DNA of 64,000 bases from Microbacterium sp. CH12i. GTDB taxonomy: Bacteria; Actinomycetota; Actinomycetes; Actinomycetales; Microbacteriaceae. The stretch spans positions 310,001-374,000 of the forward strand of contig NZ_JHET01000003.1 in NCBI RefSeq assembly GCF_000685355.1. Reading direction: 5' to 3'. Numbering within the stretch: the stretch's first letter is position 1; every line of letters starts with the position of its first letter. The notes beneath the pieces were generated by a model. That model was not told the DNA's origin. It worked only from the letters and a program-made list of their open reading frames with translations, and made no database searches. Both the position numbers and the translations under genes were made by a program. Below, in pieces: positions 50,154-58,536 of the stretch.

Positions 50154-50906
50154 TTAGATCTTGTTGGGGCTGTCGAACAGCGCCTTGTACGCGAAACCGG
50201 CAATGAGAGCGCCGACGATCGGGAACACCAGGAAGACCCACAGTTGCGACAGCGGCCCGACGCCGCCGTAGATTGCCGCGGCGATCGATCGTGCCGGGTT
50301 CACCGAGGTGTTGTCGACCGGGATGCTGATCAGGTGGATCAGCGTGAGCGTCAGACCGATCGCAAGACCGGCGAACGGCGTGCCGCGGTGTGAATGCGTC
50401 GTGCCGAGAATCACGAGCAGGAAGACCGCGGCGAGGATGACCTCGATGATGATCGCTGAGAACATGCCGAAGCCGCCCGGGGAGTATTCGCCCCATCCGT
50501 TGCTCGCGAAGCCTGCATCCTGCGCGCCTGCGAGCCAGCCCTCAGGGCCGAACAGGCCGATGAGGACGAGCATCGAACTCGCGATCACGCCGCCCACGAT
50601 CTGCGCGACGATGTAGGGTCCAGTGTCTTTCCAGCTGATCCGGCCCGCGGCGGCGGCGCCGAGAGTGACGGCAGGGTTGAAGTGACCGCCCGAGATCGGT
50701 CCGAAGGCGTAGGCGCCGACGACGACGGTCAAACCGAATGCGAGTGCGACGGCGACGTAGACGGCGGAGTTCGCACCGGGGTCGGTGAAGTGGTTGGAAG
50801 CGAAAAGGGCAGTTCCGACGCCGCCGAAAACCAGCAGGAATGTTCCGATTCCCTCGGCGACCAATTTGGCGCCGAGAGAAGGAGCCGAGGGCGTGGTGTC
50901 GCTCAT
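50154..50906 (-). CDS. aqpZ: Aquaporin Z-like water channel
   Basis: 250 residues with two NPA boxes: HFNPAVTLG and SVNPARSIA, plus six hydrophobic helices, the MIP family pattern. LVAEGIGTFLLVFGGVGTAL is the usual first helix. The Arg following the second NPA is part of the selectivity filter; the small size suits AqpZ-type water channels, though the substrate is inferred. It is separated from the catalase unit by the 51001 terminator. Confidence 0.9.
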   Translation of the reverse strand: MSDTTPSAPSLGAKLVAEGIGTFLLVFGGVGTALFASNHFTDPGANSAVYVAVALAFGLTVVVGAYAFGPISGGHFNPAVTLGAAAAGRISWKDTGPYIVAQIVGGVIASSMLVLIGLFGPEGWLAGAQDAGFASNGWGEYSPGGFGMFSAIIIEVILAAVFLLVILGTTHSHRGTPFAGLAIGLTLTLIHLISIPVDNTSVNPARSIAAAIYGGVGPLSQLWVFLVFPIVGALIAGFAYKALFDSPNKI

Positions 50907-51000
50907 CTCATTCAGTCCTTTCGAATAGACGAGTCACTCGACCCGCACCCCACATGATCCCGTGGACTCAGAGAACTCACAGAAAGGCGCGCCGGTACGA

Positions 51001-51036
51001 GAAGGGGGTCGGATGCCGAAGCACCCGACCCCCTTC
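51001..51036 (-). terminator. Hairpin terminator after catalase
   Basis: GAAGGGGGTCGG (51001-51012) and CCGACCCCCTTC (51025-51036) are perfectly complementary, 12 bp with a 12-base loop that has an internal TGC/GCA pair. It is 14 bases past the catalase stop on the minus strand. Confidence 0.85.
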
Positions 51037-51049
51037 AGGAGTATTGCGA

Positions 51050-52545
51050 CTATTCGCCGATACCCACGGGGTCGGCGGAATCGACGTGCTGGTTTACGAG
51101 CGCGCGAACCTTGTCGGCCGTAGCCTGGTCCACCTGACCCCAGTACCAGAAGAAGCGCTCCTGGATGGCGGGGACGGTCAGCGCCTGGTACTGCCCGGCG
51201 AGGGTCTCGACGAAGCGTGCGTGCTCCTCGTCGTTGAAGACCTGGGTGACAAGCGTGCGGGCCTGGCCGAAGTCGTCATCCTCGGAGTGCAGGGTCGCAG
51301 CAGTGCGGATGAGTGCACCGTCTGATTCCCAGCTCGCCTCAACGCCACGGGCAGGGTCAGCCACGGGGCCGCCGGCTGCGCCGTACGAGTTCGGCGTGTA
51401 GACGCGGTGCTCGGCAGTGTTGAAGTGGTACTGCATGTTGCCCTCGTGCATGTAGTTGCTCGTGTGGGCAGCGTGCGGCTGGTTCACCGGCAGTTGGTTG
51501 TAGTTGGTGCCGATGCGGTAGCGCTGTGCGTCCGGGTAGGAGAAGACGCGAGCCATGAGCATCTTGTCCGGCGAAATGCCGGTGCCAGGAACCTGGTTTC
51601 CCGGTGAGAACGCTGCCTGCTCGATCTCGGCGAAGAAGTTCTTCGGGTTACGGTTCAGCGTGAACGTGCCGACCTTGATGCGCGGGTAGTCCTTCTTCGA
51701 CCAGATCTTGGTGAGGTCGAACGGGTTGAAGCGGTAGGTCTTGGCCTCTTCGTAGGGCATGACCTGCACGTAGACATCCCAGGACGGGAACTCTTCGCGA
51801 TCGATCGCCTCGTAGAGGTCGCGACGGTAGTAGTCGGAGTCCTGTCCAGCGATGCGCTCAGCCTCATCGGCGAACATCGGCTCGACGCCCTGCTTGGTCA
51901 TGAAGTGGTACTGCACCCAGAAGCGCTCGCCCTCGGCGTTGACCCACTGGTACGTGTGCGATCCGTAGCCGTTCATGTGGCGCCATGAGCGCGGCAGGCC
52001 GCGGTCACCCATGACGTAGCTGACCTGGTGGGCCGACTCCGGCGAAAGAGTCCAGAAGTCCCACTGCATGTCGGCGTCACGCAGGGCGGAGCCGGTGAGG
52101 CGCTTCTGCGAGTGAATGAAGTCCGGGAACTTGATGCCATCACGCAGGAAGAACGTCGGGGTGTTGTTGCCGACGTGTCGAGGTTGCCCTCGGTCGTATA
52201 GAAGCGCAGCGAGAAGCCGCGCACATCGCGCCAGGTGTCGGGGGAGCCCTGCTCACCCGCGACAGACGAGAAGCGAATCAGCGTCTCGCTCTTCGCGCCG
52301 GGCTGGAAGACGGCCGCGCGGGTGTACTGCGAGACGTCTTCGGTGACGACGAACTCGCCGAAGGCGCCGCCGCCCTTGGCGTGCGGGTTGCGCTCCGGCA
52401 CGCGCTCGCGGTTGAACGATGCGAGTTTCTCGACCAGGTAGCGGTCGTGCAGCGCAGTGGTGCCGTCGGCGCCGTTAGTCAGCGAGTGGGCGTCGCTGGC
52501 GACGGGTGTGCCGGTTTGGGTAGTGGTGAAAGTCTTGTCAGTCAT
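51050..52545 (-). pseudogene. katA: Heme catalase, frame broken near 52176
   Basis: From ATG 52545 the frame has [18 protein letters not shown] (catalytic His) and [13 protein letters not shown], then shifts. One missing base after GACAC (coding strand, near 52176) restores [20 protein letters not shown] with the conserved Asn. The remainder is intact: RVFSYPDAQRYRIGTNY with the proximal heme Tyr, [19 protein letters not shown], to stop 51050. Repaired length is ~498 residues, normal for small-subunit catalase. It breaks down hydrogen peroxide. The ATG directly follows the fur stop (AAAGGA upstream), so the two form a peroxide-response operon. Confidence 0.9.
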
Positions 52546-52989
52546 TCACTTATTCCTTTCGCAATCAGAACAGATGGCTCGGTAGGTCACAGAGGCTTCG
52601 AGGATGCGCATCCCGTGGTCGTGGGATGGATGCAGACATGGGGCTTCACCCACAGCGCAGGCGACGTCTTCGACGCGACCGCACTCGACGCACTGCAGGT
52701 GGTGATGATTGTCGCGCTCGTGCTGCACTTCATAAAGAGCGCTGGCCGCGTCGGGAAGACTCACGCGTCGGACGATGCCCGCGCCGGTGAGATCGTTCAG
52801 GATGCCGTGGACTGTGGGCAATGCGACGCCGCTGAGGCGTCCACGCAGAGCGGAGTAGACCGCCTCGGCAGAGGCGTGCGGATGGGCGCTCAGTTCTTCC
52901 AACACGGCAACGCGCTGCACCGTCACACGCAGCCCCGCTCCACGCAAGCGCTCGGGCGCTGCGAGGGGGTTGGCTGCGGTCATCTCCAT
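52546..52989 (-). CDS. Fur-family regulator (FurA/PerR-like) of the catalase operon
   Basis: 147 residues. An N-terminal winged helix (RVTVQRVAVLEEL, GVALPTVHGILNDL) precedes HERDNHHHLQCVECG, the metal-sensing His cluster and Cys pair, and a second Cys pair CSDC near the end. In Actinobacteria Fur proteins directly upstream of catalase repress it and themselves using Fe or Mn, and sense peroxide by oxidation. An internal ATG at 52983, with GGAG eight bases upstream, may be the true start. A palindromic box lies 18 bases upstream. Confidence 0.9.
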   Translation of the reverse strand: MEMTAANPLAAPERLRGAGLRVTVQRVAVLEELSAHPHASAEAVYSALRGRLSGVALPTVHGILNDLTGAGIVRRVSLPDAASALYEVQHERDNHHHLQCVECGRVEDVACAVGEAPCLHPSHDHGMRILEASVTYRAICSDCERNK

Positions 52990-53002
52990 AGCTCCATTGT
53001 GT

Positions 53003-53046
53003 CATTGTTCTGAATGATTCTCAAAAGAAAATGGTTCAGAACAATG
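53003..53046. promoter_or_regulatory. Putative Fur operator region upstream of fur-katA
   Basis: TTCTGAATGATTCTCAA (53008-53024) is a 17-base near-palindrome (TT-N2-GAAT-N-ATTC-N2-AA, two mismatched inner pairs). Overlapping it is a perfect 12-base inverted repeat, CATTGTTCTGAA (53003-53014) and TTCAGAACAATG (53035-53046), with a 20-base spacer. Both lie just before the fur start, a fitting place for autoregulation. Confidence 0.55.
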
Positions 53047-53073
53047 CCTTCGAATCTGCCGCTATTCAGGCTC

Positions 53074-53160
53074 CAGGTCGCACTTACGGTCGCTAGCGGA
53101 GGTTCAGGTCGCACTTACTGCCGTTTGGTCGCCTGCATACAGGCGTTATTTGCGACCTGG
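53074..53160. repeat. CAGGTCGCA motif repeats downstream of the DUF559 gene
   Basis: CAGGTCGCACTTAC appears at 53074-53087 and 53105-53118, and its inverted relative (CAGGTCGCAAAT on the minus strand) at 53146-53160. The same motif returns on the other side of the DUF559 gene at 54265 and 54307. Between genes fur and DUF559 there is nothing else. It could mark a mobile or homing-type unit, or be a regulatory repeat. Confidence 0.65.
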
Positions 53161-53181
53161 ATGCCGTGCGGCGATGCCGCG

Positions 53182-54150
53182 TCACACACCGAGGGCGCGG
53201 CGGATGCGGGCGAGCAACTCGCCGCGTCGTGCAAAGAGGGAACTAGTGACCTCGATAACCGTCCAGCCGGCGGCGCGCAGCGCCGCGATCCGTTCTACAT
53301 CTGCGGCATACCTCGATGCGTGCATGAGCCCGTGGTATTCGATCACGACCTTCTTGTCCGGGTATACCAGGTCGAAGCATCCGAGGAACATGCCGTGGTC
53401 GTCGTAAATGTCGTGGTTGAGACGAGGCTCTGGAAGCCCCGCGCTTACGATCAGGTACCGCAGCTTCGACTCACGGGGTGACCAGGAGTCTTCGCGAATA
53501 ATTTCCACGGCTTCGCGCAGGCGGAGGATGCCCTTGCGCCGCACCCCCTCGATCCGTGCCCGCAGTTCGCCAAGACTCGTGAACGGGGGTCTGCCCGCAT
53601 CCGGACGCCCCGGACCGGCACGCCACACCCGGCAGAAATAGTCGCCGAGCGCCACGAGGTCAGGCACGCTCCACGCTCCTAGTTGGGCCCAGGTCGTGGC
53701 AGCATCGGCGACGGGGTAGCCCTGTACTTCCAGCATCCGGGTCGTTCTCGGATCTGCCCGGTGGGCCCGCACTCCGGACGCGCGGACAAGCGGTCCAACG
53801 CCGAGAGTGCTGACGTGAACCGGCAGTGTTTTACCATCCACCGGGACGTTCTTGACCGTCACTAGTGGGAGCGGCCCGCCGAGCACAGCAACAGCAGTCT
53901 CATGACTGAGGAACTGTTCCGGTTTCAAACGCGGCGCGTACCGACGCGCTTGTACTTGCCGTTCGAAAGCTTGGCGTTCAAACACGTCACGTTCGGTGCT
54001 ATCAGCCTTGAAGCGTTTCGTTCGGACGCCGTGAAACGGCGCATCGAGATCTCCGCGGCGCAGCCGGCCATCGTTCAGGCCGGCATCCCGGGCGTCTTGC
54101 ACGGTGAACGACGGACCGAGCTGGCGCGGGAGCGATCGTGGTCTTCTCAT
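53182..54150 (-). CDS. DUF559 endonuclease-like protein with N-terminal AbiEi-like domain
   Basis: 322 residues from ATG 54150. The N-terminal part (FTVQDARDAGLNDGRLRRGDL) looks like the winged-helix domain of AbiEi/antitoxin-like proteins, the middle is HDAATTWAQLG-like, and the C-terminus has FDLVYPDKKVVIEYHG, then AALRAAGWTVIEVTSSLF, a PD-(D/E)XK DUF559 nuclease fold with Asp, Glu and basic Arg/His support. The family is widespread in Actinobacteria and probably mobile; the biological role is uncertain. It lies between the fur operator and the DUF58 operon and is flanked by CAGGTCGCA repeats. Confidence 0.7.
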   Translation of the reverse strand: MRRPRSLPRQLGPSFTVQDARDAGLNDGRLRRGDLDAPFHGVRTKRFKADSTERDVFERQAFERQVQARRYAPRLKPEQFLSHETAVAVLGGPLPLVTVKNVPVDGKTLPVHVSTLGVGPLVRASGVRAHRADPRTTRMLEVQGYPVADAATTWAQLGAWSVPDLVALGDYFCRVWRAGPGRPDAGRPPFTSLGELRARIEGVRRKGILRLREAVEIIREDSWSPRESKLRYLIVSAGLPEPRLNHDIYDDHGMFLGCFDLVYPDKKVVIEYHGLMHASRYAADVERIAALRAAGWTVIEVTSSLFARRGELLARIRRALGV

Positions 54151-54264
54151 CGCACCACCGTGCCACCTGCGGCATTCTGCCGCGCGAGTTGTCCACAGGC
54201 CGGCGCCCGCGGCGACGAAGCACGCCGTGCCCAGACCGCGACTCTGGATCAAGCCCGTTGCGGC

Positions 54265-54322
54265 CAGGTCGCGAATCTGGCCGGTAACACGCGTCCAGAG
54301 CGGCAGGATTTGCGACCTGAAC
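54265..54322. repeat. CAGGTCGC motif copies upstream of the DUF559 gene
   Basis: CAGGTCGCGAATC on the plus strand (54265-54277) and CAGGTCGCAAATCC on the minus strand (54307-54320) face each other. They match the 53074-53160 copies on the other side of the gene. The spacing to the DUF58 stop at 54344 is short. Confidence 0.6.
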
Positions 54323-54343
54323 GGTGGATGCGCGGATGCTGCC

Positions 54344-55651
54344 TCAGAGCCGCCCGGCGGCCTTGAGTTCGAGGTACCGGTCCGCGATGCGCGGCGGGAG
54401 TGCCTCCGGATCTGCGGTGATGGCCTCACCACCAGCACGACGGATTGCGTCCGCCACGTTCTCTGCGTCACGAAGGGTGCGTTCCGCGGCGGCGGCGAGA
54501 TAGATGTCCTCGCGCGAGCCGCGGCGCTTTGCGAGTTCCCCGATGGCGTCGTCCGTCACGGATCCGACCAGCACAGTGGTGGATCTGGACGGGTTCGGGA
54601 AAGCACCGAGGAAGCTGCGCGCTGATTCTGCGGCATCCTGCGCGGTGAGCACGACTACCAGAGACGGACGCGTGGTGAGCGTGCGGATCGCTGCGAAGGC
54701 TCCCGCCCAGTCGGTGTCGACGAGCCGGGCATGCACGGGCGCCATCGCATCGGTCATTGCGGGCAGCAGGGCCGCGCCATCGACACCGGTAACCCGAGCG
54801 CGCACGACTCGGTCGTAGAGCAGTAGATGCACATGGTCTCCGGCTCGCGCCGCGAGCGCTGCGAGAAGGAGTGCGGCTTCGAGCGCAGCATCCAATCGGG
54901 TGCCGTCGCCGACGCGCGCGGCGGCGGTGCGTCCGGTGTCGATCAAAATAACGACATGCCGATCGCGCTCAGGGCGCCATGTGCGCAGCATCGTCGTGCC
55001 AGCGCGCGCTGTCGCCCGCCAGTCGATCGAGCGCACATCGTCGCCGCGCACGTACTCACGCAGCGAGTCGAATTCGGTGCCTTGTCCGCGCACCTGGATG
55101 CTGGTGTTGCCATCCAGCTCGCGCAGTCGTGCCAGTCGCGACGGGAGGTGCTTGCGGGAAGCGAATGCGGGCAGCACGCGAAGCGCGCCGCGAACCTGGT
55201 GACGCGCTTGCCTGCCGCCGAGACCGAGCGGGCCACGGGAGCGGATGAACACGAAAGCGCTCACGAGCTCACCGCGGCGGCGGGGGAGCAGCGGAACCGT
55301 CACGCGACGTCGCTCACCCGGCGGAATCGTGGCGGCGAGTCGTGCGGAGCTTGCCCCTGCGGTCGGCTGCCACGCGTCGCGGATCAGCGCATTCAGGGTG
55401 CGCGTGCCGTGGTTGTGCACAGCGACGCTTGCCTCGATCTGCTCGTCCATCCGCGCGCGAGCGGGCACACGTCGGGTCACAGTCACCGTTCGCGCGCTTG
55501 CTGCCAACGTGATGTCGATGCCGAGCAAGACGACACACAGCAGCAGCCACGCGCCGAGCACCACCCACACCGGTACGCCCGCCGCGGTGAACGCGACGAG
55601 CGGAATGACCCCGATTCCGAGGGCCAGAGCGAGACGGCCGGAGACGAACAC
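54344..55651 (-). CDS. DUF58 domain protein
   Basis: 435 residues. Two hydrophobic helices near 8-45, then a long cytoplasmic domain with LREYVRGDDVRSIDWRATA, the signature of DUF58, and a von Willebrand A-like fold (VVILIDTGRTAAARVG). It is usually paired with MoxR ATPases and acts as their membrane or substrate partner; no enzyme activity is established. Third gene after DUF4350 and MoxR in the five-gene minus-strand operon from 59822. Confidence 0.9.
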   Translation of the reverse strand: MFVSGRLALALGIGVIPLVAFTAAGVPVWVVLGAWLLLCVVLLGIDITLAASARTVTVTRRVPARARMDEQIEASVAVHNHGTRTLNALIRDAWQPTAGASSARLAATIPPGERRRVTVPLLPRRRGELVSAFVFIRSRGPLGLGGRQARHQVRGALRVLPAFASRKHLPSRLARLRELDGNTSIQVRGQGTEFDSLREYVRGDDVRSIDWRATARAGTTMLRTWRPERDRHVVILIDTGRTAAARVGDGTRLDAALEAALLLAALAARAGDHVHLLLYDRVVRARVTGVDGAALLPAMTDAMAPVHARLVDTDWAGAFAAIRTLTTRPSLVVVLTAQDAAESARSFLGAFPNPSRSTTVLVGSVTDDAIGELAKRRGSREDIYLAAAAERTLRDAENVADAIRRAGGEAITADPEALPPRIADRYLELKAAGRL

Positions 55652-55652
55652 T

Positions 55653-56660
55653 TTAGATCGGCACGCGCGTCTGCTGGATCACGGAGGCGAGCACGGCATC
55701 CGCGGACACGCCTTCCATCTCCGCATCCGGGCGCAACTGCAGACGGTGGCGCCACACCGGCACGAGCATGGTCTGCACGTGGTCAGGCGTTACCGCGCTT
55801 GAACCGTTCAGCCAGGCCCAGGCCTTCGCCGCAGCGAGCAACCCGGTCGAGGCGCGCGGGCTCGCCCCGAGCAGCACGGACGGCGAATCACGAGTAGCGC
55901 GGGCCAGGTCAACGACATAGCCGAGCACTTCGTCGGTCACCTCGACTCGGGCCGCGGCATCCTGCGCGGCGCGGATCTCTTCGGCCGTCACCGTCGCTTC
56001 GACGCCCGTGAGCTCGCGGGGTGAGAAGCCGCTTGCGTGCAGACGCAACACGGTGACCTCGGCGTCGCGCTCCGGCATCCCCACGACGAGCTTCATGAGG
56101 AAGCGGTCCAGCTGCGCCTCCGGCAGCGAGTAGGTGCCTTCGTGTTCGATGGGGTTCTGCGTCGCCGCGACCAGGAACGGGTCGGGCAGATCCCGACTGA
56201 CGCCGTCGGCAGAGACCTGACGCTCTTCCATCGCTTCCAGGAGCGCCGCCTGCGTCTTCGGAGGCGTGCGGTTGATCTCATCAGCCAGCAGGATGTTGGT
56301 GAATACCGGGCCCTGACGGAACTCGAACTCGCCGGTACGCGCGTCGTAGACGAGCGATCCGGTCACATCTCCCGGCATCAGGTCGGGCGTGAACTGCACA
56401 CGTTTCGTGTCGAGGCCGAGCGCGCGGGCGAACGAGCGCACGACCAGCGTCTTGGCAACCCCGGGCACGCCCTCAAGCAGCACGTGCCCTCGGGAAAGCA
56501 GGCACACCAGAAGCCCGGTGACGGTGCCGGCCTGCCCGATGACGGCCTTGTCGACCTCAGTGCGCACCCGGTGCATCGCCTGTCGCAGTTGTGCCTCGTC
56601 AAATGGAGCTTCGTCCGGTGGGGCCTCATTGAACGCAGGCGGTGGGGCAGTGTCGGTCAT
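55653..56660 (-). CDS. MoxR family AAA+ ATPase
   Basis: 335 residues. Walker A GVPGVAKTLVV, Walker B ILLADEINRTPPKTQ and FLVAATQNPIEHEGTY (sensor 1) are the MoxR hallmarks, with LPEAQLDRFLMKL and VASGFSPRE-type arginine region. MoxR proteins are chaperone-like ATPases that mature metal- or envelope-associated complexes. It is adjacent to DUF58, its usual partner, and shares ATGA-type overlap with the preceding DUF4350 gene. Confidence 0.93.
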   Translation of the reverse strand: MTDTAPPPAFNEAPPDEAPFDEAQLRQAMHRVRTEVDKAVIGQAGTVTGLLVCLLSRGHVLLEGVPGVAKTLVVRSFARALGLDTKRVQFTPDLMPGDVTGSLVYDARTGEFEFRQGPVFTNILLADEINRTPPKTQAALLEAMEERQVSADGVSRDLPDPFLVAATQNPIEHEGTYSLPEAQLDRFLMKLVVGMPERDAEVTVLRLHASGFSPRELTGVEATVTAEEIRAAQDAAARVEVTDEVLGYVVDLARATRDSPSVLLGASPRASTGLLAAAKAWAWLNGSSAVTPDHVQTMLVPVWRHRLQLRPDAEMEGVSADAVLASVIQQTRVPI

Positions 56661-57868
56661 GGATTCTTCCTTTCCACGTGTACGGCGGTCTCGACCGCCG
56701 CTTCGAGTTCAGCGAGTCTGCGTGCGGTGTCAATCAGGTCGGAGTCTGTCGCAGGCAGTGCACCTGCGAGCAGTTCGTGGAGCGATCCGCGTTGGATGCG
56801 CAAGCGGTCGGCGGCCGCATCGGCGATGTCAGCGGGCGTTGACCGCGCGGCAAGTCCGAGGCGCTTTGCCAGACGACGCAGCGTGCCGTCGCGCAGTGCC
56901 TCGGCGGCGTGCGCAGCGTCGGCGGCCTTCGCGGTGAGCCGTGCGCGACCGTGCATAGTTTCGGATGCTCGCACGGTCACCGGCAACGTCTCGGAGACGA
57001 GCGGGCCGAAGCGCTGTCCGCGTGCGATGCCTGCAACGATCCCCGCCAAAAGCAGCAGCAGGATCGCGGGAGTCACCCACGGCGGCGTCAGCGTCGCGAG
57101 GGTGTCGGGGCTCTGCGCTTCGAGGTCGCTGTCCTCGAAGGAGGGGACGTACCAGACGACGTGATCGCTCTGACCGAGCAGCGCGAGGCCGAGCGCTGCG
57201 TTTCCGTTTTCAGCGAGGTGCTCGTTGCTGAACAGTGTGTCGCCGTCGACGAGCACCGTGCGGTTGTCCCCGCGATCGTCGATCAGCACGCCCGCTCCGC
57301 TGCCCGCGTCGTCTGGGTAGCACCCGGTGACGCCGTCTGCCGGTGTGAAGAATCGGTCGGGCCGCACCGTGCCGACGTTCGCGAGCTCGGGCAGGTTGCA
57401 CCTCGCCGTGAGCGCCTCATCGGCCGCGGCAGGTGCATTTTCGCCGAGGTCGAGCACTCTCAGGAGGCGACTCGCACTGGACACGAAGACGGTGTGACTT
57501 GCCGGTTTGATCAGCTGCTCGACGGCCTCGTCGGACAGCGTGAAGGGATCAGCCATCACGAGGGTGGTGTCGGCGCTGATCGCAGACACCGCAGCCGCAC
57601 GCGTGCGGACGACGGTAACGTCGACGCCCTGATCGCGAAGCAGCTCGGCCAGGGCGAGCGAGCCCGAATCCTTGGCACTCTCCGGGTCGAGCGAACCACG
57701 TGAGCCAGGTGCGCTCGTGCCGATGCTGCCGACGAAAAGCGCGAACACGATGACGAGCACGGCGATCGACAGCCAACCCAGCATCGAGCGCAGTCGTCCC
57801 GGTTGGCGATAGGCAGTGCTGGGTGCGTCGATGGATGCCGCGGCATCCGTCTGTGCGGTGGACATCAC
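56657..57868 (-). CDS. DUF4350 domain membrane protein
   Basis: 403 residues. Transmembrane segment near 28-50 (MLGWLSIAVLVIVFALFVGS), an extracytoplasmic domain (DPFTLSDEAVEQLIKPA, LADGDTLFSN-like), and a second helix near 255-280 (PAILLLLLAGIVAGIARG), then a cytoplasmic tail. DUF4350 proteins always accompany MoxR-DUF58 operons, probably as an assembly partner. Four-base overlap with both neighbours shows tight co-translation. Confidence 0.8.
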   Translation of the reverse strand: MMSTAQTDAAASIDAPSTAYRQPGRLRSMLGWLSIAVLVIVFALFVGSIGTSAPGSRGSLDPESAKDSGSLALAELLRDQGVDVTVVRTRAAAVSAISADTTLVMADPFTLSDEAVEQLIKPASHTVFVSSASRLLRVLDLGENAPAAADEALTARCNLPELANVGTVRPDRFFTPADGVTGCYPDDAGSGAGVLIDDRGDNRTVLVDGDTLFSNEHLAENGNAALGLALLGQSDHVVWYVPSFEDSDLEAQSPDTLATLTPPWVTPAILLLLLAGIVAGIARGQRFGPLVSETLPVTVRASETMHGRARLTAKAADAAHAAEALRDGTLRRLAKRLGLAARSTPADIADAAADRLRIQRGSLHELLAGALPATDSDLIDTARRLAELEAAVETAVHVERKNP

Positions 57869-58536
57869 GCCGGCACCACGTCCCGTTCTGCGGTATGCGA
57901 AAGAGGGGGTGCAGGAAGCGCACGGGCAAGCCGGTCGTCGGTCGCAGCGAGCGCCAGATAGCTCGCTTCGGATGCCGGATGCCGGAGGTAGCGCACGTCG
58001 TCGAAAGACCCGGCGGCGGCGGTCAGCTCGACGCTGTCTGTACCGAGCGCGCGGGCGGACTCACGGGCGATCGCTTGAGCGGTTGCGCCGGGTGCGGGGT
58101 CGATGATGTCGCGTTCGAGCAGACTGCGCGCGAGTGCACGGAAGCGGAGGACGGTTGCGGTATCCCAGTCACCCTCGCGCGCACTGCGCTCGGCATCCGC
58201 GCGTAGCTGAGCGGCCGTGCGGTCATCGTTCGCGCCGAGCAGGCCTGTGCTACGCCGCTTCACTCGCTGTGACATCCGGGGCTTTCCCCAGAGGATCAGC
58301 ACGGTAATCAGCGCCGCCACGATCACGACGGTGACGATGATGAGCGCGGTGCTGCCTGCTTGGCGGCCAGCGTCTGGCGAGAACAGATTGCTGATGAAAT
58401 CCGCAACGTCCTCGGCCAGATAGTCGAACCACGTGGGCTTCGCATCGGCGTAGCGCTGGTTGCTGAGTTCTTCCTCCGCCCAGCGTCGCGCCTCGTCACC
58501 GTCGGGAGCGAGAGGATCGGCTCCAAAGAAAATCAT
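57865..58536 (-). CDS. DUF4129 domain membrane protein
   Basis: 223 residues from ATG 58536; the longer frame to 58671 is a Pro/Ala shadow of the upstream gene. It has one transmembrane helix (ALIIVTVVIVAALITVLIL) and a C-terminal DUF4129 region (AREGDWDTATVLRFRALARSL). DUF4129 is often fused to transglutaminases but here stands alone, as in other MoxR operons. Overlap of 4 bases with both flanking genes. Confidence 0.8.
   Translation of the reverse strand: MIFFGADPLAPDGDEARRWAEEELSNQRYADAKPTWFDYLAEDVADFISNLFSPDAGRQAGSTALIIVTVVIVAALITVLILWGKPRMSQRVKRRSTGLLGANDDRTAAQLRADAERSAREGDWDTATVLRFRALARSLLERDIIDPAPGATAQAIARESARALGTDSVELTAAAGSFDDVRYLRHPASEASYLALAATDDRLARALPAPPLSHTAERDVVPA

Noticed and set aside
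52170..52180. Programmed frameshift or split catalase genes
   Set aside because: No slip site, and the second frame has no start upstream of essential residues.
54827..55897. Plus-strand ORF of ~356 residues opposite DUF58
   Set aside because: No family features; the opposite strand has the DUF58 signature.
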